A DNA stretch of 64,000 bases from DASWJZ01 sp963846475 (GTDB taxonomy: Bacteria; Pseudomonadota; Alphaproteobacteria; Rhizobiales; Afifellaceae), in NCBI GenBank assembly GCA_963846475.1, contig CAWJVZ010000004.1, forward strand, positions 3,968,001 through 4,032,000. Direction: 5' to 3'. The position numbers and the translations under genes were made by a program. Position 1 is the first letter of the stretch, and every line of letters starts with the position of its first letter. The notes beneath the pieces were generated by a model. The model was given only the letters and a program-made list of their open reading frames with translations. It did no database searches and had not been told where the DNA came from. This document shows positions 7,254-14,955 of this stretch, in pieces.

Positions 7254-8576
7254 TCAGGACGCAGCGGCGCCGACGCCGATGCGCTCGCCGTCATGGTCCT
7301 CGTCGTCGCCCCCGTGTTCATCACCATGATGATGACCGGCGTCGCTCGGCATCTTCAGCTGCCGCTCGATCCGGCGGCATCGTTTGTCGACGGCCGTGCA
7401 GACCCCTTCCAGAATCGGATGGTCGCCGGCATCCATCGCGGCGACCAGGCCGCGCGCCTCCCGGGCCCGTCCGGCGACGGCGGCACAGAGCTCCGCCACG
7501 CGCCGCACTGTCCGTGCCGGACTGAGGCCCACCTCGCGAGCCAGAATCTCCCAGTCGCGGCGATGAAGGTGGACGCCCTCCCTGCGGCCGGCGATCGCCT
7601 GCGGCAAGAGGGTGGTGATTCTGGGCCAGACAGCACCGCACATCAGGTCGTAGAGCGGAGCGAGCCTGGTGGAGCCGCCGGCGCCGATCATGATCGAGTA
7701 GTTCTTGGCATGAGCGTCGCTGTTGCAGACTAGGACGTTGAAGATCAGCGCGTCGAGGAGGCCGAGGCGCGCGCCTGGCGAGACATGCCTCGCAACGGCG
7801 TTGAAGATTTGCCGGAGTCCCGGCCCCCGGCGCCGCCCTTCCGCGTCGAATTCGTATTTGTCCTTCGGAAAAATCCCGAGCACCTGGCAAAAATCTTCCT
7901 GGTGAATTCGCCGGACTCCCCGGTCGGAGATCATCCGGTCGTAGCGCTCCACAAGGAGGTAAGTCCGCGCTCCCGCGCGCCCAGTCGTCACTTTTGCAAC
8001 GTCGAGGCCGACAAGACCGGCGAGCGTCATGCAAAAGGCCTCGTTCTGGACGCTGCCGTTCAGCCGCTTGATGTCCGGCTTGAGGATGTGGGTAGAAGGC
8101 GTGCCGTTCAGCGGAATGGCCACCCGGCCGTCGATCAGCGCGACCGGGAGCTTGTCCTGCGCCCCGGCGAGCGACATGGACACGCCTTCCTCGCCGATCA
8201 GGAACGGCTTGCTGGGAAGCTCCTCGACGATCCGCTCGAGGTCGGCTTCTGTTTCAACGGGGCGAAACTGGTCCCGCTCTTGGCGAGGCTGGCCTATCGC
8301 CAACGCACCGGCGGTGTCGCGACCGATCTCGCGCAAAATGCCGAGGATGTCCTGTGGCGAGACGCCGATCTGCTGGCCGATTTCGGAGAGATGTGCTTCG
8401 GGAAGGAGATTGGCGAGCCAGGGCAGGATCGTCTCAGGTCCAACGTGCTCGGTCGACAACGGCATCGAGAGGGAAATCGGGAAGCTGCCACTTCGGCTGA
8501 GCCAATCGGGATGGTAGGCGAACTCAAGCCGATCGTCGACGTGCGCCACCGGCAGATTGTCGTAGTAGATATCCAT
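7254..8576 (-). CDS. hipA: HipA family serine/threonine kinase toxin
   Basis: A 440-residue HipA-type toxin, a kinase that in the family phosphorylates aminoacyl-tRNA synthetases or similar targets to cause growth arrest. Visible motifs are the N-terminal HipA subdomain (YDNLPVAHV), GEEGVSMSLAGAQDKLPVAL (nucleotide loop), HILKPD (ATP-binding Lys), RIHQEDFCQVLG, the catalytic segment NVLVCNSDAHAKNYS and LAPLYDLM. It starts 6 bases after the hipB stop, forming a hipBA operon. The last about 25 residues are odd: a His/Asp/Glu-rich tail with GHHHGDEHGGDDEDHDGE, beyond where the fold normally ends. It looks intact. Confidence 0.92.
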   Translation of the reverse strand: MDIYYDNLPVAHVDDRLEFAYHPDWLSRSGSFPISLSMPLSTEHVGPETILPWLANLLPEAHLSEIGQQIGVSPQDILGILREIGRDTAGALAIGQPRQERDQFRPVETEADLERIVEELPSKPFLIGEEGVSMSLAGAQDKLPVALIDGRVAIPLNGTPSTHILKPDIKRLNGSVQNEAFCMTLAGLVGLDVAKVTTGRAGARTYLLVERYDRMISDRGVRRIHQEDFCQVLGIFPKDKYEFDAEGRRRGPGLRQIFNAVARHVSPGARLGLLDALIFNVLVCNSDAHAKNYSIMIGAGGSTRLAPLYDLMCGAVWPRITTLLPQAIAGRREGVHLHRRDWEILAREVGLSPARTVRRVAELCAAVAGRAREARGLVAAMDAGDHPILEGVCTAVDKRCRRIERQLKMPSDAGHHHGDEHGGDDEDHDGERIGVGAAAS

Positions 8577-8582
8577 GTGGCC

Positions 8583-8861
8583 TCAGAACCTCGGCAGGTC
8601 GGCCAATGGGTCGTCGTCCGATTTCTCGCCGCTCGGGGTCTGCGGCTGTAATTGGCTCCGGCTGAGATCGTCGAGGCGGAGTCCCACTTCGTACGCTGCG
8701 ACCAGCGCTTTCTCCAATTGGCAGCTTGGCTTGCCGGCCTCCAGCTCGAGGATGAAGCGCTTGCCGAAGCCGCATCGGGCTGCCAGCTCGTCCTGCGTGA
8801 GGTTCAGGTGCTTGCGCCTCAGCCTGACGAGGTCGCCCAAGTCCTTTGCGGTCCTGATCAT
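8583..8861 (-). CDS. hipB: HipB-type antitoxin, helix-turn-helix regulator
   Basis: A 92-residue Xre/HipB helix-turn-helix protein that should neutralise HipA and repress the operon. The HTH reads LVRLRRKHLNLTQDELAARC then FGKRFILELEAGK. A 50-codon upstream extension is open (to 9011), but the start at 8861 (MIRTAKDLGD) is preferred because three palindromic operators lie in the upstream 110 bases and the extension does not look like HipB. The C-terminal tail (SGEKSDDDPLADLPRF) is acidic, as in other HipB proteins. The stop is 6 bases before hipA. Confidence 0.85.
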   Translation of the reverse strand: MIRTAKDLGDLVRLRRKHLNLTQDELAARCGFGKRFILELEAGKPSCQLEKALVAAYEVGLRLDDLSRSQLQPQTPSGEKSDDDPLADLPRF

Positions 8862-8875
8862 TCGCTTGTCATCCT

Positions 8876-8969
8876 GTCCCCGAACGGGAACTTCTGCCTT
8901 GCGAAACCATGTATGTTCCCGATCGGTAACTTTCAAGCTAAAACAATCCAGATCTTCCCGCTCGGGAAC
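8876..8969 (-). promoter_or_regulatory. Triple HipB operator array, 39-bp spacing
   Basis: Three 16-bp palindromes of consensus GTTCCCGnnCGGGAAC lie just upstream of hipB at 8876-8891, 8915-8930 and 8954-8969. They read GTCCCCGAACGGGAAC, GTTCCCGATCGGTAAC and CTTCCCGCTCGGGAAC. Start-to-start distance is exactly 39 bp both times. Autorepression of hipBA through repeated palindromes is known for the family; assignment to this HipB is inferred from position. Confidence 0.8.
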
Positions 8970-9208
8970 CTCGAGATCCGCCAAGCTCGGCGCCCGCTTG
9001 TCTTGAAACATCTGTTTACCGGCTCAGTGGGGCGGTGGGTGAGCCCCATCGGCACGCCCTGCGAACTTCCTGGCGGTCGGCATGCTGCTTAATGAAACCT
9101 GGCCAGTTAGGTCTCGACCAACAGGGCCCGTTCCTTGGCCTATCCCGCGCGCATCTGCGGCCCTGCTGGCGGGTTTCGCAAAGGGCTCGGCCATGCTATG
9201 GCACGCCA

Positions 9209-9352
9209 ATGGGCGGAGGCCGATCCACTGGGTTGCTCCTCGCGCTGGCGGCAGCCCCGTGGGAAACCATCGGGATTGTGGCCGGCGTAATCGTGGCCGT
9301 GACGCTCATATTCTGCGTGTTCAAATTGGCGCGCGACAGGGGTATCCGCTGA
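9209..9352 (+). CDS. Possible small single-pass membrane protein
   Basis: A 47-residue candidate. After a short N-terminus (MGGGRSTGLLLALAAAPWET) there is one strong transmembrane segment, IGIVAGVIVAVTLIFCVFKL, and a positively charged end (ARDRGIR). The hydrophobic segment is the main evidence. The ribosome site is poor and the true start could be further upstream (9035). It lies in the gap between the divergent hipB control region and the convergent cyclase gene. I assign no function. Confidence 0.35.
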   Translation: MGGGRSTGLLLALAAAPWETIGIVAGVIVAVTLIFCVFKLARDRGIR

Positions 9353-9431
9353 ACTAGCGGCTAACCCGCTGCAAACCGACCGGATCGGCGTGCTTGATTA
9401 GACGGCCGCGTTTGAGCAGGCCGGCCTCTAC

Positions 9432-11190
9432 TCAGCCCGGCAGCCCCGCCTTCAACAGCCCCTCGCGGTAGTGCTCGCGGTCGGCATCCTGCTTGTAGTG
9501 CAGCGTGGCGAGGTAATTTTCGACCGAAAAGGCCGGCTCCTTGGCCATAACCTCGCGGGCATGCGCCGCCGCGGCGACGTTGTCGCCCATGTGCGCTCCG
9601 GACGCCGCCAAAAAGGCGTGGTGGGTGTGGTCGGGCGCATTGAGGCGGCTGAACGACTGGATCGCGTCGGCATAGGCGCGGGCCGTGAACTGGGCGCGGC
9701 CGAGATGGCTCCAAAAACGCTCGGGATGGTAGGGGTTCAGCCGCATCGCCTTGCGGATCCACTCGATGCCCTCCTCCGGCCGGCCCAGCCAGGTCAGCAG
9801 CTCGCCCTGCTGGACGACGATCAGGTCGTTGTTGGGATTGAGCTGCAGCGCCCGCTCCTGGTGATAGGTCGCCTTGTCGTGCTGGTCGAAATTGAGACTG
9901 AGCGCTGCCAGGATCCGATGCACGTCGGCGTCGTTGTCGTCGAGCCCCAGCGCAACCTGCAGCTCGTCGCTGATCTGCTGCACGGCGACCTTTTCGTCCT
10001 CGCACCATTTGTGCAGCCAGCTCTGGCCGATGACGCAGGCCTTCCAGGCATGGGCGTGGGCGTAGTTGGGATCGAGCTCGATGGCGCGATCGAGCATGCG
10101 GAGCGCCTCCGCGTTCGCCTCGCGGGCGGACCAATGGTGCAGCACCTTTCCGGTGAGCACGTATTCGTAGGCCGCCATGTTCTCGGTCCGCTTGCGCTTG
10201 GCGCGCTCCTGGCTCGCCGCCTCGACGCGGCCGCGCAAGGTCGCCACGATCGCTGCGGTTACCTCGTCCTGGATGGCAAAGATGTCGGCGAGCTGGCGGT
10301 CGTAGCGCTCCGCCCAGACATGCGTGTCGGTCTCCGCGTCGATGAGCTGGACGGTGACGCGGACGCGGTCGGCCGCCTTGCGGACGCTGCCTTCCACGAC
10401 ATAATCGACGCCGAACTCGCGCGCCACGTCCTGCACGTTCACCGGCTTGCCCTTGTGCACGAAGACGGAGTTGCGGGAGATGACGAGGAGGTCGCGGAAG
10501 CGCGACAGCTCGGTGATGATGTCCTCGGTCAGCCCGTCGGCAAAGAATTCCTGCTCGGCATCGCCGCTCATATTGCTGAACGGCAGCACGGCGATGGCGG
10601 GTTTGGCGGGGGCGACGCGCGGCGTGCCGGTCGCCGGGTCCGGCTCCAGCGCCTCGTCCTTGCCCAGCAGGACGCGGAAGGCGCGGATCGGCCGGCTGAT
10701 GTTCTTGACGTTTTGTTCGCCAAGATCCTCGAAATCGACGTCGAGGCGGTCGCCGACCTGGTCGCGCACCGCCGCGGAGACCCAGATGCCGCCCGGCTCG
10801 GCAAGCGCCTCCAGGCGGGCGGCGACGTTCACGCCGTCGCCAAAGATGTCGTTCTCCTCGACGATGACGTCGCCGAGGTTGATGCCGATGCGGAACTGGA
10901 TCGCAGCGGGCGGCTGAGACGTCCTGGTTGCGCCGCGCCATGCGGCGCTGGATCTCCGCAGCGCATTGGATGGCGCCGGTGACGCTCTGGAATTCCACCA
11001 GCATGCCGTCGCCGCTGGTCTTGATGATGCGGCCCTTGCCCTTCTCGATCGCCGGGTCGATCAGCTCCAGGCGGTGCGCGCGAAGGCGCGCCAGCGTGCC
11101 GGTCTCGTCCACCTCCATGAGGCGGCTGTAGCCGACCACGTCGGCGGCCATGATGGCCGCGAGCCTTCGTTCGACGCCGGCAGTTTCCAT
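9432..11190 (-). CDS. Class III adenylate/guanylate cyclase with TolB-like and TPR-like repeats; frameshifted as sequenced
   Basis: A soluble cyclase, about 585 residues once one extra base is removed. Residues about 8-190 form the catalytic domain, with the metal-binding AADVVGYSRLM and TSGDGMLVEF in the first frame, then (after the shift at about 10,905) IGINLGDVIVEENDIFGDGV and NVAARLEALAEPGG. A TolB-like segment (IAVLPFSNMSGD...FFADGLTEDIITEL, VEGSVRK, WAERYDR) and C-terminal tetratricopeptide-like repeats follow. This architecture is common in Hyphomicrobiales. The frameshift is one surplus base in the run coding ..DVSAAR|AIQFRIG. It probably reflects sequence error, otherwise the gene is dead. 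A terminator for the upstream BON gene separates the two. Confidence 0.8.
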
Positions 11191-11263
11191 AACCCCTTCC
11201 TCGCCCGATCTTGCGCGAGTCTAGCAGCCGGGAGAGGCGACACACAAACCTGTCGAAATGAAG

Positions 11264-11287
11264 AAGGCGCCCCGAGCGGGGCGCCTT
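11264..11287 (-). terminator. Intrinsic terminator of the BON-domain gene
   Basis: Perfect 10-bp arms AAGGCGCCCC and GGGGCGCCTT with a GAGC loop. On the minus strand the stem is followed by TTCTTCATTT. It lies 25 bases after the BON gene stop and before the cyclase start. Confidence 0.75.
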
Positions 11288-11311
11288 CCGTTCGTTCACG
11301 CAGCCGGGCGA

Positions 11312-12715
11312 TCAGGTGCCGCTGCCGCTCCGCTTGCCGCGGCTGCCGGTCGTCTGCGAGACGTTGGTGCCGGTGCCGCCGCTGCTGCTCGCGGTGCCGC
11401 CGGACGTGCCGGTGGCGCTTGAGCCGCTCGCGCCGGTTGAGCCGCTGCCGGACGTGCCCGTCCTGCCGGACGTGCTCGCGCTGCCGGAACTGCCTCCGGT
11501 GGACCGGCCACCGCTCGAGCTGGTGCCGCTCGAGCCCGTGCCGCTCGATCCTGAGGCCCCAGTCGTGCTGCCGAAGCCGCTGCCGGATGAGGTGCCGGAG
11601 CCCTGGCCGACGCGCAGATTGTTCTGCACGTGCTGCACGCCGTGGACGCCCTCGGCGATGTCCTCGGCCCGCCGCTTGGCGTCGCGGCTATCGACCGTGC
11701 CGGACAGGGTCACTTCGCCTTCCGACACGCTCACCTCGACCTCCGACGCATCGACGAACCAATCGTCGGTGAGACGATCGGAAATGTCCTCGCGGATGCG
11801 GTCGTCGGAGCGCTTGTAGCCCTTCGGGCCGCGGCCGCGGCGATGCTCCCGGCCGCTCTCCTCGCCGCCGAACCAGCCCGACACCGTGTCGGCCGCGCGC
11901 TCCAGCCAGCCGCGTTCGCCCTCACGGCCGCCCCAGTCGCGGCCGCGGCCGTAATCGCCGCCGCGCGAAAAATCCTCGCCGGCATGGCCGGCGCCGAATG
12001 CGCCGCTGCTGCGATAATTGCCGCCGCGGCCGAAATCGTCGCCGCGCGACCAGTCCCAGCGTCCGTAGGAGCTGCCGCCGGTCGAGCGGCCGCTGCCGGT
12101 CCAGCCGCCGCCGGAGCTGCCGCCCCAGCCGGAGCTACCGCCGGAGCCGCGCGCGCCGGAATAGCCGCCACCGCCATAGGCGCGATCCCAGTCGCTGCCC
12201 TGGCCGTAGCCGCCGCCGCCACCGCCCCGAGAGCCGGAGCTACCCCAGTCGCCGCCGCCGCTCGGGGAGCCGTAGCCGCCCCCGCCGCGGCTGCCGCCGC
12301 GCTCGAGATCCTGGCCGCCGTAGCCGCCGGCGCCGCCGCCACGCGAGCTGCCGCCGAACTCGCCGCCGTGGCTGCCGCCGCCACGGCCGAACTCGCCGCC
12401 GTAGCTGCCGCCGCCGCGGCCGCCGCCGAACTCACCGCCGTAGCTGCCGCCGCCGCCGAAGCCGCCGCCGGAGCTAGTGCCCGAGCCGCCCGGCCCGCCT
12501 TCCCAGCCGCTGCCGCGGCCATAGCCGCCGCCACCGCCGCCGCGGTCCCATTCGCTGCCGCGGGGATAGTCGCCCGCATAGCCGCCGCGCGACCCTTCCG
12601 CGCCGCCGCCGCGATAGCCACCGCCGCCATAGCCGCCGCGGCCGAAATCCGATCCGCCTTCGTCGCGATAGCGGTCGTCGTCGCGGTCGTTCCGCCACCT
12701 GTCCTGGTTTGCCAT
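11312..12715 (-). CDS. BON-domain protein with very long Gly/Ser-rich low-complexity regions
   Basis: A 467-residue protein. Residues 1 to about 265 are low complexity: Gly, Arg, Tyr and Ser repeats such as GGGYGRG and GGSYGGEFGRG. A short WLERAADTVSGWFGGEE segment and a basic RRGRGPKGYKR stretch follow. A single BON domain comes next (DDRIREDISDRL...VEVSVSEGEVTLSGTV..RRAEDIAEGVHGV), then a Ser/Gly/Thr tail. BON domains bind membranes or ligands in envelope and stress proteins. Similar Gly-rich BON proteins occur in Hyphomicrobiales. The start at 12715 has AGAGGAAG upstream; an open extension to 13513 is antisense to preT and rejected. The two disordered regions could drive condensation (inference). 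Confidence 0.8.
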   Translation of the reverse strand: MANQDRWRNDRDDDRYRDEGGSDFGRGGYGGGGYRGGGAEGSRGGYAGDYPRGSEWDRGGGGGGYGRGSGWEGGPGGSGTSSGGGFGGGGSYGGEFGGGRGGGSYGGEFGRGGGSHGGEFGGSSRGGGAGGYGGQDLERGGSRGGGGYGSPSGGGDWGSSGSRGGGGGGYGQGSDWDRAYGGGGYSGARGSGGSSGWGGSSGGGWTGSGRSTGGSSYGRWDWSRGDDFGRGGNYRSSGAFGAGHAGEDFSRGGDYGRGRDWGGREGERGWLERAADTVSGWFGGEESGREHRRGRGPKGYKRSDDRIREDISDRLTDDWFVDASEVEVSVSEGEVTLSGTVDSRDAKRRAEDIAEGVHGVQHVQNNLRVGQGSGTSSGSGFGSTTGASGSSGTGSSGTSSSGGRSTGGSSGSASTSGRTGTSGSGSTGASGSSATGTSGGTASSSGGTGTNVSQTTGSRGKRSGSGT

Positions 12716-12921
12716 TGGAGCTTCCTCTGTTGGGGTGTTTTCAGCGTGCGTCCGCTGTCGGAAGTTAACGGTCCGGCAGGAGGGCGGTTCCTCAAACCGT
12801 CGGCTTCTCGACGCAGGGCAGAAGCGTTGCGCCGGCCTGCAAATCTGCAGCGGGCGAAAGGCGTCTGGGGGCCGGTGGAAAGCCAGGCTTTGCTGCAAAA
12901 ATTGATCGGCTGATAAAAAAT

Positions 12922-12950
12922 TTGACCCGGCCGGAAAGCCGGTCCATGCT
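12922..12950 (+). promoter_or_regulatory. Possible promoter of preT
   Basis: TTGACC (12922-12927), 17 bases, then CATGCT (12945-12950), about 60 bases before the preT start. The TTGACC half also matches half of a RutR-type box, and GGTC occurs about 15 bases downstream. This is suggestive only. The rest of the 294-base gap to the divergent BON gene shows nothing else. Confidence 0.3.
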
Positions 12951-13009
12951 CGCCGGCGGGAAACCGCTAAAGCGGTGGTCACATCGACGTTTCGCCTGGG
13001 GAGAAATCC

Positions 13010-14371
13010 ATGTCGGCTGCGGTAGGGGAGAGCGGCGGAGATATCCGCTCCGGGCTGCTCGCGCCTGAGGATTACCGCCGAAATTTTGGCGACCTGCACC
13101 CGCCGCTCTCCCAGCACGAAGCGTTGGTGGAGGCGGACCGCTGCTATTTCTGCTTCGACGCGCCCTGCATGCAGGCCTGCCCCACCCACATCGACATCCC
13201 GCTGTTCATCCGAAAGATCCAGGCGCACAACCCCGCCGGAGCGGGCGAGACCATCCTGGACGCCAACATCCTGGGCGGCATGTGCGCCCGCGTCTGCCCG
13301 GTGGAGACGCTTTGCGAGGAGGCCTGCGTCAGGAACCTCGCCGAGGACAAGCCGGTGAGGATCGGCATGCTGCAGCGCTACGCCACCGACGACGTGATGG
13401 AGCGCGGCGAGCACCCGTTCGAGCGCGCCGCGCCGACTGGCCGCCGCGTCGCGGTGATCGGCGCCGGGCCGGCGGGGCTCGCCTGCGCGCACCGGCTGGC
13501 GCTCCGCGGCCACGACGTCGTCATCTTCGACGCCAGGCGAAAGCCCGGCGGCCTCAACGAATACGGCATCGCTGCCTATAAGACGGTGGAAAATTTCGCC
13601 CAGCGCGAGGTGGATTTCATCCTCGCCATCGGCGGCATTCGGATCGAGACCGGCAAGGCGCTCGGCCGCGATTTCTCGCTCGCCGACCTCCGCCAGGACT
13701 TTGACGCCGTCTTTCTCGGGATGGGACTGGCCGGCGTGAACTCGCTCGGCGCGGAGGGCGAGAGCGCCCGCGGTGCCGTCGATGCGGTCGACTGGATCGC
13801 CGAGCTCCGCCAGGCCGAGGATCTTACGAAGATGCCGGTGGGGCGGCGCGTCGTCGTGATCGGCGGCGGCATGACGGCGGTCGACGCGGCCGTGCAGTCA
13901 AAGCTCCTCGGCGCCGAGGAGGTGACCATGGTCTATCGGCGCGGCGAGGCGGAGATGAAGGCGAGCCTGTGGGAGCAGGACCTCGCCAAGACGCGCGGCG
14001 TCCGCATCCTGCACTGGGCGATGCCGCGCCGGCTCGTCGCCGGCCCGGACGGTGCGGTAGTGGGCATCGAGCTGGAGCGCACGCGCCTGCAGGACGGCCG
14101 CCTCGCCGGCACCGGCGAGGTGTTCACGCTCCCCGCCGACATGGTGTTCAAGGCGATCGGCCAGACCTTTGTGGCGGGGCCGCTGAACGGCTCGGGCGCG
14201 GAGATCAGGCTGGAGGGCGGGCGCATCGCCGTCGACGCGGAGCGGCGCACCTCCATGCCCGGCGTGTGGGCGGGCGGCGATTGCGTGGCGGGCGGCGAGG
14301 ATCTTACCGTCGCCGCAGCTCAGGACGGCAAGCTCGCGGCGGAATCGATTCACCGCGCCTTGGGCGGGTGA
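13010..14371 (+). CDS. preT: NAD-dependent dihydropyrimidine dehydrogenase subunit PreT
   Basis: A 453-residue flavoprotein/iron-sulfur subunit that takes electrons from NAD(P)H for reduction of uracil and thymine in the first step of the reductive pathway. N-terminal Cys motifs CYFCFDAPCMQACP and CARVCPVETLCEEAC bind Fe-S clusters. RVAVIGAGPAGLACAHRLA is the FAD-binding fold, RRVVVIGGGMTAVDAA the NAD(P)-binding fold, and GVWAGGDCVAGGEDLTVAA the C-terminal FAD motif. Length matches the family. Normally preA follows directly; here a hicBA module on the opposite strand lies between them. Confidence 0.93.
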   Translation: MSAAVGESGGDIRSGLLAPEDYRRNFGDLHPPLSQHEALVEADRCYFCFDAPCMQACPTHIDIPLFIRKIQAHNPAGAGETILDANILGGMCARVCPVETLCEEACVRNLAEDKPVRIGMLQRYATDDVMERGEHPFERAAPTGRRVAVIGAGPAGLACAHRLALRGHDVVIFDARRKPGGLNEYGIAAYKTVENFAQREVDFILAIGGIRIETGKALGRDFSLADLRQDFDAVFLGMGLAGVNSLGAEGESARGAVDAVDWIAELRQAEDLTKMPVGRRVVVIGGGMTAVDAAVQSKLLGAEEVTMVYRRGEAEMKASLWEQDLAKTRGVRILHWAMPRRLVAGPDGAVVGIELERTRLQDGRLAGTGEVFTLPADMVFKAIGQTFVAGPLNGSGAEIRLEGGRIAVDAERRTSMPGVWAGGDCVAGGEDLTVAAAQDGKLAAESIHRALGG

Positions 14372-14391
14372 TGGCGACAGGCATGCAGGCT

Positions 14392-14628
14392 TCAAAGCAG
14401 AGCGATGAATTCCTCGTCCGACAGCCCACTCTCCTCGACGATGCCGGCGAGCGTCCCCTTCGCCAAGGGTCGGTTCCCATGAACCGGGACGGATACGATC
14501 CTGGGCTCCACGCCGGGTTTCACCAAGATGTGGTGACTGCCTCGAACCCGTCTGATCTGAAATCCGGCGTTGCCAAGCGCCTTCACGACTGCTTTCCCGG
14601 ACAGCACCGGGAAGCGCCGCTGCGACAT
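14392..14628 (-). CDS. hicA: HicA-type mRNA interferase toxin
   Basis: A 78-residue HicA family toxin with a dsRNA-binding-like fold. KAVVKALGNAGFQIRRVRGSHHILVKPG contains the family's GSHH catalytic His motif, followed by VPVHGNRPLAKGTL. It is the second gene of a hicB-hicA operon, starting 3 bases after the hicB stop. It is convergent with preT (20-base gap). HicA cleaves mRNA when not bound by HicB (family knowledge). Confidence 0.9.
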   Translation of the reverse strand: MSQRRFPVLSGKAVVKALGNAGFQIRRVRGSHHILVKPGVEPRIVSVPVHGNRPLAKGTLAGIVEESGLSDEEFIALL

Positions 14629-14631
14629 TGC

Positions 14632-14862
14632 CTAGGCCGCGACGGTCAGCGTCTCCAGCCGGGTTTCGTTGTCGTCCGGTATTTCCAGACCCTCTTCGCG
14701 ATAAACTTCCAATACCAGCTCAATCGCCTCACGGGCCATTGCCATCGCTTCTTCGTAGGTCTCGCCGTATGTTACGACGGGCGGCAGCGCTGGGACGCGG
14801 ACAGTATAGCCGCCTTCGGGTTCAGGCAGCAGACGGATCGTGTAATTTCGCTGTTTCGCCAT
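14632..14862 (-). CDS. hicB: HicB-type antitoxin (short form)
   Basis: A 76-residue HicB antitoxin. YTIRLLPEPEGGYTVRVPALP and VTYGETYEEAMAMAREAIELVLE are the usual HicB core, in which a degraded RNase H-like fold masks HicA. The chain ends at ETLTVAA without an obvious DNA-binding domain. The start has AAGGAAG six bases upstream; a very long upstream open frame is antisense to preA and rejected. It is first in the operon with hicA. A perfect palindrome lies 27 bases upstream. Confidence 0.88.
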   Translation of the reverse strand: MAKQRNYTIRLLPEPEGGYTVRVPALPPVVTYGETYEEAMAMAREAIELVLEVYREEGLEIPDDNETRLETLTVAA

Positions 14863-14888
14863 GCCTGCTTCCTTGCCCGGTCGCATCT

Positions 14889-14905
14889 TTCTGCTGGGAG
14901 CAGAA
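14889..14905 (-). promoter_or_regulatory. Operator-like palindrome upstream of hicBA
   Basis: TTCTGCT-GGG-AGCAGAA, a perfect 7-bp inverted repeat 27 bases before the hicB start. Hic modules are autoregulated, so an operator is expected here; assignment is from position only. Confidence 0.5.
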
Positions 14906-14955
14906 TACCACCTCGGTTCCGCTCCAGTCCACGATCCATTGGAGAGCCGTAGACC

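Noticed and set aside
8862..9011. Longer hipB start at 9011
   Set aside because: The extra 50 residues do not resemble HipB, and the stretch contains the three operators, so it is promoter DNA.
12716..13513. Upstream extension of the BON gene frame to 13513
   Set aside because: It would run antisense through preT. The start at 12715 has a good ribosome site and begins the native Gly-rich sequence.
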